Assembly (NCBI RefSeq): GCF_014646355.1
Contig: NZ_BMNH01000027.1
Coordinates: 1 to 64,000 of the forward strand
DNA length: 64,000 bases
Source: Nonomuraea cavernae
GTDB lineage: Bacteria > Actinomycetota > Actinomycetes > Streptosporangiales > Streptosporangiaceae
Reading direction: 5' to 3'
The notes beneath the pieces were generated by a model that was given only the letters and a program-made list of their open reading frames with translations, was not told where the DNA came from and did not search any database. Positions 41,815-50,958 of this stretch are shown in pieces (position 1 is the first letter of the stretch; each line of letters begins with the position of its first letter). The position numbers were made by a program, and so were the translations under genes.

Positions 41815-44061
41815 ATGACCGGCACGGGGAGCGAGTTCGAAGCCTGGCGCGGATTCCACGGGACGGCCTGGCGGTCGGTCGTGGACGTGCGGGCGTTCAT
41901 CCAGGCCAACTACACGCCGTACGAGGGCGACGACCGTTTCCTGACGGGACCGACAGAACGTACACGGGCGGTGTGGGCGAAGGTCACGGCGCTGTTCCCC
42001 GAGGAGCGGCGACGCGGCATCCTTAACGCCGACCCAGCCACCCCGTCGACGATCACCTCGCACGCGCCCGGCTACATCGACCGGGACCGCGAGCTGATCG
42101 TCGGCCTGCAGACCGACGAGCCGCTGAAGCGGGCCATCATGCCCGCGGGCGGGCTGCGCATGGTGGAGAACGGCCTGGCCGCCTATGGCTACAAGCTCGA
42201 CCCGCTGGTGAAGGAGATCTTCACCAGGTATCGCAAGACCCACAACGACGGCGTGTTCGACGCCTACACCCCCGAGATCCTGGCCGCCCGCCGCTCCGGC
42301 GTCATCACCGGCCTGCCGGACGCCTACGGCCGCGGTCGCATCATCGGTGACTACCGCCGCGTCGCGCTCTACGGAGTGGACCGGCTGATCGAGGCCAAGC
42401 GTGCTGAGCTGCGCTCCCTGGACGGCGAGTTCGCCGCCGACGCGGTCATCCGAGACCGTGAGGAGCTGTCGGAGCAGCTCAGGGCGCTGGACGAGCTGAA
42501 GCGCATGGCCGCCTCCTACGGCCACGACATCTCCCGCCCGGCCGCCACCGCGCACGAGGCGATCCAGTGGCTGTACTTCGCCTACCTGGCCGCGATCAAG
42601 GAGCAGAACGGTGCCGCCATGTCGCTGGGCCGCACCTCCACGTTCCTGGACGTCTATCTGGAGCGCGACCTCGCTGAAGGACTCATCACCGAGGAGCGGG
42701 CGCAGGAGCTCGTGGACGACTTCGTCATCAAGCTGCGCATCGTCCGCTTCCTGCGCACTCCTGAGTACGACCAGCTCTTCTCCGGCGATCCCACGTGGGT
42801 GACCGAGTCGATCGGCGGCCTCGGTGCCGACGGCCGCACGCTCGTGGCGCGGACCAGCTACCGCTACCTGCAGACCCTGCGCAACCTGGGGCCCGCGCCC
42901 GAGCCGAACCTCACCGTCTTCTGGTCGGCGCGCCTGCCCGGGCCGTTCAAGAGGTTCTGCGCCGCGCTGTCGATCGAGACCAGCGCCATCCAGTACGAGA
43001 GCGACGAGCTGATGCGGCCCCGCTTCGGCGACGACACCGCCATCGCCTGCTGCGTCTCGGCCGCACCGGTGGGCCGCCAGATGCAGTTCTTCGGCGCCCG
43101 CGTCAACCTCGCCAAGACCCTGCTGTACGCGATCAACGGTGGCCGCGACGAGATCACCGGCCTCCAGGTCGGCCCCGCGCATCCGGCGCTCACCGGTGAC
43201 CACCTCGACTACGAGGAGGTCATGCGGGCGTTCGACCGGATGATGGACTGGCTGGCGGCCACCTATGTGAACGCGCTCAACATCATCCACTACATGCACG
43301 ACAAGTACGCCTACGAGCGCCTCGAGATGGCCCTGCACGACTACCCGGTCAAGCGCACCCTCGCCTGCGGCATCGCCGGTCTGTCCGTCGCCGCCGACAG
43401 CCTGTCGGCCATCGAGCACGCGCGTGTCAAGGTGATCCGCGACGCGACCGGCCTCGCCGTCGACTACGAGATCGACGGCGACTACCCCGCCTACGGCAAC
43501 AACGACGACCGGGCCGACGCCATCGCCGTCGGACTCGTCCGCTCGTTCATGGAGAAGGTCCGCCGTCACCCCGCCTACCGCGACGCCGAGCACACCCAGT
43601 CCGTGCTGACCATCACCTCCAACGTCGTCTACGGCAGGCACACCGGCAACACGCCCGACGGTCGCCGCGCCGGCGAGCCGTTCGCACCCGGCGCCAACCC
43701 GATGAACGGCCGCGACCGCCACGGCATCATCGCCTCCGCCCTGTCCGTCGCCAAACTCCCCTACGACCAGGCCCTCGACGGCATCTCTCTGACCAACACG
43801 GTCACTCCCGAGGGCCTCGGCCGCACCCAGGACGAGCGCATCCGCAACCTGGTGGGCGTGCTGGACGGCTACTTCGATGCCGCCGGATTCCACATGAACG
43901 TCAACGTCCTGACCCGAGCCGTCCTCCTGGACGCCATGGAGCACCCCGACCGCTACCCGCAGCTGACCATCCGCGTCTCCGGGTACGCGGTCAACTTCGT
44001 CCGCCTGACCCCCGACCAGCAGCGCGACGTACTCAACCGCACCTTCCACGGGTCGATATGA
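41815..44061 (+). CDS. pflB: Pyruvate formate-lyase
   Basis: This 748-aa glycyl-radical enzyme splits pyruvate with CoA into acetyl-CoA and formate. The adjacent active-site cysteines are in AIACCVSAAPVG (C412, C413). The glycyl radical site is in IRVSGYAVNFVRLTPDQQRD (about G723). Full length and the HNDGVFDAYTPEILAARRSG, LGRTSTFLDVYLERDLAEGL and NIIHYMHDKYAYERLEMALH blocks all fit true PflB rather than glycerol or choline lyases. A strong GAAGAGGGGG precedes ATG 41815. The stop overlaps the activase start. It is an oxygen-sensitive enzyme, unusual for a mostly aerobic actinomycete, and makes sense only under hypoxia. Confidence 0.93.
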   Translation: MTGTGSEFEAWRGFHGTAWRSVVDVRAFIQANYTPYEGDDRFLTGPTERTRAVWAKVTALFPEERRRGILNADPATPSTITSHAPGYIDRDRELIVGLQTDEPLKRAIMPAGGLRMVENGLAAYGYKLDPLVKEIFTRYRKTHNDGVFDAYTPEILAARRSGVITGLPDAYGRGRIIGDYRRVALYGVDRLIEAKRAELRSLDGEFAADAVIRDREELSEQLRALDELKRMAASYGHDISRPAATAHEAIQWLYFAYLAAIKEQNGAAMSLGRTSTFLDVYLERDLAEGLITEERAQELVDDFVIKLRIVRFLRTPEYDQLFSGDPTWVTESIGGLGADGRTLVARTSYRYLQTLRNLGPAPEPNLTVFWSARLPGPFKRFCAALSIETSAIQYESDELMRPRFGDDTAIACCVSAAPVGRQMQFFGARVNLAKTLLYAINGGRDEITGLQVGPAHPALTGDHLDYEEVMRAFDRMMDWLAATYVNALNIIHYMHDKYAYERLEMALHDYPVKRTLACGIAGLSVAADSLSAIEHARVKVIRDATGLAVDYEIDGDYPAYGNNDDRADAIAVGLVRSFMEKVRRHPAYRDAEHTQSVLTITSNVVYGRHTGNTPDGRRAGEPFAPGANPMNGRDRHGIIASALSVAKLPYDQALDGISLTNTVTPEGLGRTQDERIRNLVGVLDGYFDAAGFHMNVNVLTRAVLLDAMEHPDRYPQLTIRVSGYAVNFVRLTPDQQRDVLNRTFHGSI

Positions 44062-44783
44062 ACGGCGCCGTCAGCTCCTGGGACCTGTCGATCGGAGTGG
44101 ACGGCCCCGGTACCAGGTTCGTCCTGTTCACCGCCGGTTGCCCGCTGCGCTGCCAGTACTGCCAGAACCCGGAGACCTGGCGGATGCGCGACGGCCGCCA
44201 GGCCACCACCGACGAGATCATGGCCGAGATCGGCAGATATCAGCGCTTCATCTCCGTCGCCGGCGGCGGCGTGACCATCAGCGGCGGCGAACCGCTGCTC
44301 CAGCCCCGTTTCACCGCCGAACTGCTGCGTCGCTGCCACGACGGCGGCCTGCACACCGCCCTGGACACCTCCGGTCTGCTCGGCGCCCGCGCCGACGACG
44401 CCATGCTGGCCGACACCGACCTGGTGCTGCTCGACATCAAGTCCTTCGACCCGGCCACCTACCGGCGCGTCACCGGCGGGCCGGTCGAGCCCACCCTGCG
44501 CTTCGCTCGCCGCCTGGCCGAGCTCGGCCGGCCCACGTGGGTGCGATTCGTGCTGGTGCCAGGGCTCACTGACGCGTTCGAGAACGTGGACGCCTTGGCC
44601 CGCTTCGTGGCGGCACTGGGCAACGTGGAGCGGGTCGACGTCCTGCCCTTCCACCGCCTGGCCACCGCCAAGTACGCCCGTCTGGGCCTGCGCTTTCCCT
44701 TGGCCGACGTCCCGCCGCCCGATCAGGGGCTGCTCGACCGGGTGCACCGCCAGTTCCGGGACCACGGTGTGGTCTCGATCTGA
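44058..44783 (+). CDS. pflA: Pyruvate formate-lyase activating enzyme (radical SAM)
   Basis: This is a 241-aa radical-SAM activase. The iron-sulphur cluster motif CPLRCQYC (C28, C32, C35) follows RFVLFTAG. The GGEP SAM motif is in VTISGGEPLLQPRFTAELLR, and VLLDIKSFDPATYRRVTGG and LPFHRLATAKYARLGL match PflA. It abstracts hydrogen from the glycine of PflB to make the radical. ATG 44058 overlaps the pflB stop by four bases, so the two are produced together. Confidence 0.93.
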   Translation: MNGAVSSWDLSIGVDGPGTRFVLFTAGCPLRCQYCQNPETWRMRDGRQATTDEIMAEIGRYQRFISVAGGGVTISGGEPLLQPRFTAELLRRCHDGGLHTALDTSGLLGARADDAMLADTDLVLLDIKSFDPATYRRVTGGPVEPTLRFARRLAELGRPTWVRFVLVPGLTDAFENVDALARFVAALGNVERVDVLPFHRLATAKYARLGLRFPLADVPPPDQGLLDRVHRQFRDHGVVSI

Positions 44784-45141
44784 GGCATCGTGGTCAGAGC
44801 GCGGTGAGTTCTGATCTCGCCATTCGCCGTCTTGGGCAGCGCATCACGGGTCGCGGCATGACAGTCGCGGCATGACGGGGCCTGCGCTGACCGAACGACC
44901 ACGACCTCTCGGGACTTCCGGCCCTACACCCGGCTTCCAGCCGGAGTTGTATGGAAATAACCGGATATCACCGTCGCCGGACCCCACGAGCACTACCCCT
45001 CCGGCCCGAGCTGGGACGTCGCCCCGCACGACGGCGTGGCCGAGCCGAGCAGACCGCCCCACGAGCACGCCGACCACGTCGCCGACGTGCTCGCCGCCCC
45101 GTGCCCGGCATCGTCCGGGTCAGTCACCTCAGGAGCTCACC
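44784..45141. other. Leader region of the CBS-BON gene
   Basis: There is no gene in these 358 bases. It contains the DosR-like box at 44911-44925, a CCGGCTTCCAGCCGG hairpin immediately after it, and a TATGGAAATAACC stretch near 44950 that could serve as a -10 region. The distance to the start codon (about 215 bases) implies a long leader or an alternative promoter. The end carries AGGAG as the ribosome site of the next gene. Confidence 0.4.
44911..44925. promoter_or_regulatory. DosR-like operator box
   Basis: GGGACTTCCGGCCCT is close to the palindromic hypoxia box bound by DosR/DevR-type regulators in actinobacteria (GGGACTTT-GGCCCT-like core). It lies between the pflA end and the CBS-BON gene, whose mycobacterial counterparts are hypoxia-induced. 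The match was found by eye, and binding is inferred. Confidence 0.6.
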
Positions 45142-45834
45142 ATGAGAACCATCGTCGAGAACGTGATGACCACCGACATCGCCGCCGTCAACCAGAACGC
45201 CTCCTTCCACACCGTCGCCGAACTGCTCATCAGCCGACGCGTCAGCGGCGTGCCCGTGCTCGACGACGACAACCGCGTGCTGGGCGTCATCTCCGAAGCC
45301 GACCTGCTGGCCAAGGAGGAGTTCAAGGAGCGCTACTACGGCGACGACTACCGGCCGCCGCTGCGCGCCCGCATCCGGCACAGCGCCGGCAGTGAGGGCA
45401 GCGGCTACCGCAAGTCCCTCGGCGAGACCGCCGGCGCGCTGATGACCAGCCCCGCCCACGTCACCACCCCCGACATGCCCGTCGTTTCGGCCGCCCGCCT
45501 CATGGACCGCCACGGTGTCAAGCGCCTGCCTGTGGTCGACCCCGACGGCCGACTGCTCGGCATCGTCAGCCGCCACGACCTGATCAAGGTCTTCCTGCGT
45601 TCCGACAAGGACATCGAGCAGCAGGTGCGCGAGGCCGTGCGGGCCGGCGCCGCCGGCCCGCACGTCACGGTGACCGACGCCGTCGTCACCCTGTCCGGGA
45701 CACTTCCCGAGCACAGCCAGGCCATCACCGCCGTCCGGCTGGCCGAGAACATCGACGGCGTCGTCGCCGTCCACGACGAGCTCGACTGGAAGCACGACGA
45801 CATCGCCGACCTGCCCGTGTGGGGCGGCGCGTGA
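45142..45834 (+). CDS. CBS-domain pair protein with C-terminal BON domain
   Basis: This is a 230-aa protein. CBS1 is TIVENVMTTDIAAVNQNASF to RVLGVISEADLLAKEEF. CBS2 is GALMTSPAHVTTPDMPVVSA to GRLLGIVSRHDLIKVFLRSD. A BON (bacterial OsmY and nodulation) domain follows from about residue 155 (IEQQVREAVRAGAAGPHVTV, VVTLSGTLPEHSQAITAVRL, IDGVVAVHDELDW). CBS modules sense adenine nucleotides. BON modules usually bind phospholipids. AGGAG lies 8 bases before ATG 45142. The DosR-like box upstream and the position after pflBA place it in the hypoxia response. Confidence 0.9.
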   Translation: MRTIVENVMTTDIAAVNQNASFHTVAELLISRRVSGVPVLDDDNRVLGVISEADLLAKEEFKERYYGDDYRPPLRARIRHSAGSEGSGYRKSLGETAGALMTSPAHVTTPDMPVVSAARLMDRHGVKRLPVVDPDGRLLGIVSRHDLIKVFLRSDKDIEQQVREAVRAGAAGPHVTVTDAVVTLSGTLPEHSQAITAVRLAENIDGVVAVHDELDWKHDDIADLPVWGGA

Positions 45835-45940
45835 CCCGGCGTCGTCAGCCGGTGTGAGCTGTTCACAAGGCCCACGTCAGGAGGTGGAAGGTCGCGGTCA
45901 CCGCCAGGGATGTCGGCCGTGACGCGCCCCCGTCCGGCCG

Positions 45941-46780
45941 CTACTGGATGGACACGGCAGTGCCGGAGACCTTGACACGGGCATCCCCGGAGATGGCGGC
46001 GCACCTCAGGAGGCTGGGCCGCCCCATGTCGACGCCTTGGTGAATGGTGAGGACGGTGCCATCGTCGAGGCGTCCCAGATCACGCAGGTAGCCGGTGAAG
46101 GCGGCCGCTGCGGCACCGGTGGCCGGGTCCTCGATGATGCCGCCGGGCGGGAACGGGTCGCGGGCGTGAAAGACGGTGGGAGATTCGGCCCAGAAGAGGT
46201 GGACGGTGATCCAGCCCAGCTCCGCCATGATCTTGCCAAGGGCATCGAAGTCGTAGTCGAGGTCGGCCAGGCGGTCCCGGGTGGCCGCGGCCAGCACGAG
46301 ATGGTCATTGCCGGCGTTGGCGACGTGCGCGGGGTAGGCGGGGTCCAGGTCATCGGCTGACCAGCCCAGCGTGGCCAGCGCCAGCCGTACCTCCTCCTCG
46401 GATGCCGGTCGGGTGGAGGTGGGCGGACTGGTCAGGGTAGCGGTGATCCCACCGGCCGGATCCGCGGCGATCTCCACCGGGACCGGGCCTGCCTGCGTGG
46501 TGAGTTCCACGGTTCCGGGGCCGATCCGCTCGCCGAGCGCGACCGAGCTCGCGATCGTCGCATGGCCGCAGAAGGACACCTCGGCCAGAGGGCTGAAGAA
46601 CCGGATCCGGTACTTGCGCTCGCCCGTGGACAGCAGGAAGGCCGTCTCCGAGTAGCCGAGTTCGGCCGCGATGGCGAGCATCTCCGCGTCTGACATGTCC
46701 CGAGCATCCAGGACCACGCCGGCGGGGTTGCCCCCAGATGGCACGGTAGTAAAAGCGGCATACTTCAGAACTTGGGTCAC
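45941..46780 (-). CDS. PhzF-family isomerase-like protein
   Basis: This 279-aa protein has the diaminopimelate-epimerase-like fold of the PhzF family. It opens VLKYAAFTTVPSGGNPAGVV, with LAIAAELGYSETAFLL and RFFSPLAEVSFCGHATIASS (the conserved catalytic glutamate is in the YSET block, and the CGHAT is diagnostic). FPPGGIIEDPATGAAAAAFT is the second signature. Most members have unknown substrates. In phenazine synthesis PhzF isomerises a dihydroxyanthranilate. The start is GTG 46780. No phenazine genes are nearby, so the role is undefined. Confidence 0.87.
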   Translation of the reverse strand: MTQVLKYAAFTTVPSGGNPAGVVLDARDMSDAEMLAIAAELGYSETAFLLSTGERKYRIRFFSPLAEVSFCGHATIASSVALGERIGPGTVELTTQAGPVPVEIAADPAGGITATLTSPPTSTRPASEEEVRLALATLGWSADDLDPAYPAHVANAGNDHLVLAAATRDRLADLDYDFDALGKIMAELGWITVHLFWAESPTVFHARDPFPPGGIIEDPATGAAAAAFTGYLRDLGRLDDGTVLTIHQGVDMGRPSLLRCAAISGDARVKVSGTAVSIQ

Positions 46781-46904
46781 TCGGCAATCATGGCGCGGAC
46801 TGTAACCGAGACTGAAATCGTCCAACACACAGCTCATCGTCGACCACCATGCAGGCCACTTTGACCGGATCGCCCCAGGGCGATGGCCGAATGTGACCAT
46901 GTGT

Positions 46905-47240
46905 CCACGCCGAGCGAGATGCTTCAACACCACCGGCCCGTGCAGCCCCCAGCACCACTACATGCTGCCTCCCGCGCAACGGCTCCCCGAGGCGCGCGAG
47001 CTCATCGAGATGGACCGCTACTTCGTGCTGCACGCGCCCCGGCAGACCGGCAAGACCACGCCGCCCTGATGCTCTCCTGCGAGCGCGCCAAGGCAGCCGG
47101 TGACGACGCCGCGCGGTCGGGATGGCCGAAGAAACTACTCCCGCCGGATTCCTGTCCGTGGTGCTGCGCGATCTGCGCGACTACAAGGTCGCCTCGGGCG
47201 GCGAGCCCGGCAGGTCGAACCCGGCCAGCCCGGCCTGATG
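46905..47240 (+). pseudogene. AAA ATPase (ATPase/PD-nuclease type) remnant
   Basis: One frame reads RCFNTTGPCSPQHHYMLPPA, then RLPEARELIEMDRYFVLHAP and the Walker A RQTGKT, then a stop. The following bases match pieces further along the same protein (LSCERAKAAGDD, then SVVLRDLRDYKVASGGEPGR) in other frames. Intact relatives (about 400-500 aa, P-loop ATPases often with a PD-(D/E)XK tail) would have 200 more residues between these pieces. Internal deletion and frameshifts show a dead gene. It marks the left border of the catabolic cluster. Confidence 0.65.
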
Positions 47241-47272
47241 CGCGGACCCTCCTCACCAGGACCGCTCGCCCG

Positions 47273-48427
47273 CTACCTCGCGAGCAGCGGCGACGGCTTG
47301 TCGAGCAGGCCGTCGAAGGTGAGCGGGCGGTGCGGATGCCGGCATGGGTTGCCGTCGCTGAGCCAGATGGTCCGCTCGTCCAGATCCATGATCACGGACA
47401 TGACGGTCGCCGACCGCTCGTCCGGCGCGGCCCGTACATCCGGATGGCAGCAGACCGAGTACGGATGGTCGGCATGGTCGCTGAGGGCTTCGCGCAGCGA
47501 GTCGACGGTGGCCGGCCGGCCGGTCTCGGCGATGGCGGCCTGGACACGCTGCAGGCGCACCAGGCTGTCGGCCATCGCGTAGAGGGAGACGTCCGTCACC
47601 TCCCGGAGCGGTGCCAGGAAGTGGTTGGTGTGGACGAGGCCACCGCCGACCGGCAGCAGGGGATACACCTGGCTGTGGTCGCCGGGGGCGGTCTCCAGGT
47701 TGATCGCGGTGCCGTCCTGATGGGCCAGCAGGTAGTTGGCGGAGGAGGAACGCCAATGGCGCTGGACCACGTTGACCGCGTCGGTCAGCGTGTGGCAGTC
47801 GGCGAGCGCGCGCAGCACCACGTGGTACGGCAGGCCCGGCGCGCCGCGGTCCGCCGAGGTGACCAGCGCGTTGGTGGCGATGGCGAGCCCCGAGGAGTTC
47901 ATGCTCGTCTTGGCCAGCAGCCCGGCCTCCACGACGGTGACGTAGTTGGGGGCGTCGTCCTGCTCCACCTCCAGGACGACCACCGTTTCGAAGCTGTGCA
48001 CGAGCCAGTCCCAGTTCTGCCCGACCATGGTGTGGCGGTCGGCCGTGCGGCCGGGCAGGAGCGCGAAGGAGCTGCACTCGCGGGCGTGCGCGGCCCGCAT
48101 CGACGCGGCCTGGCGGGCGGTGGCGGCCCACATCACCTCGGTGCGCGCGTTCATGGTGAGGACGTCGGCGAAGGCGAGCTGAGCGCCGTCGGCGATGCCG
48201 CGCATCTCCTCCACGTAAGCGGGGAACACCGCCGCGATCGCGGCCTCCAGCGGCGCGGCGGCCTCGACCGCCTGCTCCCAGCTCCAGCCCGCCGCCCGCG
48301 CGAAGGCCGCCTCGTAGCCGGCTCTGCCACGGTGGACGCGGTCGCGGGCGGCGTCTCCGTAGAGGCGGCCGCGCTCGTAGGGGCCGCCGCTCACCCGGAT
48401 GCGGGGGTATCTCCGTGGTTCGGGCAT
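47273..48427 (-). CDS. C45-family acyltransferase/peptidase (acyl-CoA:6-APA acyltransferase-like)
   Basis: This 384-aa Ntn-hydrolase-like protein shows RYPRIRVSGGPYERGRLYGD at its N-terminus. EMRGIADGAQLAFADVLTMN precedes the likely nucleophile in ARECSSFALLPGRTADRHTM (a Cys about residue 120, exposed after autocleavage). GQNWDWLVHSFETVVVLEVE and TVVEAGLLAKTSMNSSGLAI follow. The penicillin acyltransferase relatives cleave or transfer amide-linked acyl groups. ATG 48427 has GGAGAG upstream. ATG 48439 is possible. It is the last gene of the minus-strand catabolic run and probably removes an N-acyl group. Confidence 0.8.
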   Translation of the reverse strand: MPEPRRYPRIRVSGGPYERGRLYGDAARDRVHRGRAGYEAAFARAAGWSWEQAVEAAAPLEAAIAAVFPAYVEEMRGIADGAQLAFADVLTMNARTEVMWAATARQAASMRAAHARECSSFALLPGRTADRHTMVGQNWDWLVHSFETVVVLEVEQDDAPNYVTVVEAGLLAKTSMNSSGLAIATNALVTSADRGAPGLPYHVVLRALADCHTLTDAVNVVQRHWRSSSANYLLAHQDGTAINLETAPGDHSQVYPLLPVGGGLVHTNHFLAPLREVTDVSLYAMADSLVRLQRVQAAIAETGRPATVDSLREALSDHADHPYSVCCHPDVRAAPDERSATVMSVIMDLDERTIWLSDGNPCRHPHRPLTFDGLLDKPSPLLAR

Positions 48428-48508
48428 CGTGCTCTCCATGCTTCGGGCTCTGCTCGGCGCGGAGATCCGTCGGCCGTGTTCTCCGCGCTCGGTGGTCGGT
48501 GAGGTGGG

Positions 48509-50128
48509 TCAGGGCTTCGGGGGCGCGCCCGTCACCCAGTGACCGGCGATCATCGTGGCGTTCGGCGTGGTCGTCGCGAGCTCGGCCGGGCGCAGGTCAT
48601 TCAGGTTCGCGGTGAAGTGGACCAGATCGGCGTACTTGCCGGGGGTGATCGAACCGATGACCCCGTCCAGGCCCAGGGCTTCGGCGGGGAGCAGCGTGTG
48701 CATCCGGAGCGCGTCGTCGAAGCCGAGCCGCTCGTCGGCGCCGATCACGGTGCCGGACTCCGTCTGTCGTCCCATGGCCGAGGCGATGGTCCGGATCGGC
48801 CGGTAGTTGGAGACGAAGGCGTCGCTGGACAGCACCGTCAGGATCCGCCGGTCCAGCTCCGAGCGCAGGGGCTGCAGCCGGTGCGTGCGGTCACCGAGGG
48901 TGGCCAGCAGCTCGTCGCCGCTCTCGGTGAGGAAGTTCGGCTGGTTGACCGGGATGACGCCCAGGTCGGCGATGCGTCCCAGCTGTTGCGGGGTCGGCCC
49001 GCCGCAGTGCTCGATGCGGTGCCGGCCGGTGCCGCGGCCGGCTTCGATGGCCCGCAGGGCGTACTCGATGCCCAGGTCGCCCTGGGCGTGGATGCCGACC
49101 TGCCAGCCCCGGGCCATCGCGTCGGCCACCAGCTCGCTCAGCTGCCCGGGCTGCCAGAACAGCTGTCCCCGGGTCAGCGCGTCGTTCGAGTAGCCGCCGC
49201 TGAACAGGGCGGTGCCGCTGGTGAGCGCGCCGTCGGAGTAGAACTTCATCGCGCCGATCCGGAACCAGTCGTCTCCGATCCCGCTGGACAGCCCCGCCTC
49301 GCTCAGCGCCGGGAGGTTGCTCGACAACGGCATGGCCACGACGCGCATCCCGAGCCGGCCGGCGCGCCGCGCGCGCAGGTAGGTGCTCATCTCGCGCCGG
49401 GTCACCTGCGGATCGCAGACGGTCGTGATGCCGGCCGCCTGGTAGGCGCGGACGCCCACCTCCAGCGCGTGGTCGAGGTCCTCGGCAGTGGCGTCGAAGT
49501 GGAAGTTGGGGCCGTGGCAGCCGATGTCGACGGCCCGGGGGAAGACGAGGTCCAGGGCGGCGTCGACGCAGTAGCCGCGGGCGCGCCCCGTCTCGTCGCG
49601 GTCGAAGTAGCCTCCCTTGGGATCGGTCCCGGTCGCGCCGCCGGCCATCGCGAGGGCCACCGAGTTGACCACCGCGCTGTGCCCCGACTTGTGGAAGACG
49701 ATCACGGGGTGGTTCGGGCTGACCGCGTCCAGGTCCGCGGCCGTGGGCAGGCGGCCCTCCGGATACTTGGCGACGTCCATGCCCGAGCCGCGCACCCACG
49801 TCCCGGCCGGCTGGGCGAGGGCCGCCTCCCCCACCGCGCGGGCCAGGTCGGCGATGGAACGGACCGCCGGGTAACCGGCGTCCACCCCGGACATGGTCTC
49901 TCCGGTGGCGAGCAGGTGGTTGTGCGGGTCGACGAAGCCCGGGGTCAGGCAGCCGCCGCCCAGGTCGACGATCTCGTACCGGGCGCCGGTCAGCGCCGCG
50001 CGCACCGCCTCCAGCGTGCCGACCGCCGCGACGCGCGAGCCGCGGACGGCCACCGTGTCGGCGGTCCCGGCCGCCACCTCCGGCGACACCACCGCGGCGC
50101 CGGTCAGCAGCACCGTCTCGTCGTCCAT
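48509..50128 (-). CDS. Amidohydrolase family protein (YtcJ-like)
   Basis: This 539-aa metal-dependent amidohydrolase has LTPGFVDPHNHLLATGETMS with the first metal HxH. HSAVVNSVALAMAGG, MKFYSDGALTSGTALFSGGY, QVGIHAQGDLGIEYALRAIE, HRIEHCGGPTPQQLGRIADL and SSDAFVSNYRPIRTIASAMG complete the YtcJ subfamily signature. The family hydrolyses imides, cyclic amides and related C-N bonds. The start ATG 50128 is preceded by a perfect AGGAGGTGA, and its first base coincides with the last base of the preceding deacetylase stop (TGATG). Two relatives (55249-56877 and from 63740) are in the same cluster, so successive hydrolyses of one compound are likely. Confidence 0.87.
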   Translation of the reverse strand: MDDETVLLTGAAVVSPEVAAGTADTVAVRGSRVAAVGTLEAVRAALTGARYEIVDLGGGCLTPGFVDPHNHLLATGETMSGVDAGYPAVRSIADLARAVGEAALAQPAGTWVRGSGMDVAKYPEGRLPTAADLDAVSPNHPVIVFHKSGHSAVVNSVALAMAGGATGTDPKGGYFDRDETGRARGYCVDAALDLVFPRAVDIGCHGPNFHFDATAEDLDHALEVGVRAYQAAGITTVCDPQVTRREMSTYLRARRAGRLGMRVVAMPLSSNLPALSEAGLSSGIGDDWFRIGAMKFYSDGALTSGTALFSGGYSNDALTRGQLFWQPGQLSELVADAMARGWQVGIHAQGDLGIEYALRAIEAGRGTGRHRIEHCGGPTPQQLGRIADLGVIPVNQPNFLTESGDELLATLGDRTHRLQPLRSELDRRILTVLSSDAFVSNYRPIRTIASAMGRQTESGTVIGADERLGFDDALRMHTLLPAEALGLDGVIGSITPGKYADLVHFTANLNDLRPAELATTTPNATMIAGHWVTGAPPKP

Positions 50129-50958
50129 CAGGTCACCTCCTGGTCGAGCAGATGGGCGGCCAGTTCGCCCATCGTGGGGAGCCACACCTCGCCGAGCTCC
50201 TCCGCGGTCTCGATCAGCCGCGCCGGCAGCGCCACCCGGGACGGCCGGCCCACGAGCTGCGGGTGGAGCACCATGGTCGTCACGCCGCCGAGGGCGTGGA
50301 TGGCCCGCAGCTCGTCGGTCCAGATGCGGGCGATCTGGTCGTTGGCCAGGAACTGCCGGTAGTTCGGCGGGTTGTTGGCGAACAGCAGGTGGGGGCCGTC
50401 GTCGAGAGCCCAGTGCGTCGGTATCTCGGCGATCGGGCCGTGCTCGCCGCGCACGACGTACGGGTGGACGGCGTCCATGAAGTTGGAGGAGAACGTGCAG
50501 CCGATCTCGGCGAGGATGTCGCGGGTGTGCTCGGTGACGTCGTACAGCGGCGCGCGGTAGCCGCGCACGGGCGTGCCGCTCACCTGCTCCAGAGTGTCCT
50601 TCACGGTACGCAGCAGCGCCGCCTCGGCCGGACGGGAGCGGTCCGGCAGCGGGTTGTGGTCGGTGCCGTGCATGGCGATCTCGTGCCCCTCGGCGACGAT
50701 CTTCCCGATCGCCCCGGGCGCGTCCACCGCGACGTCGGAGGGCACGAAGAACGTGGTGCGGATCCCGTGCTCGGTGAGCAGCCCGAGCACGAGGTCCAGC
50801 CCTTGGCCGAGGTCGTAGTCGCCCGAGGACAGCACCGCCGGCCGGGCGGCGTTCCCCGGGTCCTTGGAGGTCCACATGGTGTGGGCGTCCAGGTCGAAGG
50901 TCAGGCACAGCGCGCTGCGCTGGCCTGGCGGGTACGCGGGCGAGCTCCGCTCGGTCAT
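50128..50958 (-). CDS. Polysaccharide deacetylase-family hydrolase (PuuE/CDA-like)
   Basis: This is a 276-aa NodB-homology (CE4) protein: ALCLTFDLDAHTMW, LGLLTEHGIRTTFFVPSDVA, AEGHEIAMHGTDHNPLPDRS (metal histidines H-x-x-x-H near residues 96-100), PVRGYRAPLYDVTEHTRDIL and GCTFSSNFMDAVHPY. Cytoplasmic members without signal peptides, such as allantoinase-like PuuE, act on small amide substrates rather than polysaccharides. This one has no signal sequence. ATG 50958 overlaps the M20 gene stop (ATGA). It is expected to take part in opening an amide ring or removing an acyl group. Confidence 0.82.
   Translation of the reverse strand: MTERSSPAYPPGQRSALCLTFDLDAHTMWTSKDPGNAARPAVLSSGDYDLGQGLDLVLGLLTEHGIRTTFFVPSDVAVDAPGAIGKIVAEGHEIAMHGTDHNPLPDRSRPAEAALLRTVKDTLEQVSGTPVRGYRAPLYDVTEHTRDILAEIGCTFSSNFMDAVHPYVVRGEHGPIAEIPTHWALDDGPHLLFANNPPNYRQFLANDQIARIWTDELRAIHALGGVTTMVLHPQLVGRPSRVALPARLIETAEELGEVWLPTMGELAAHLLDQEVT

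Noticed and set aside
48509..50908. Long minus-strand frame including the deacetylase region as one protein
   Set aside because: Only the part from ATG 50128 has amidohydrolase homology and a perfect ribosome site. Upstream is the shadow of the deacetylase gene.
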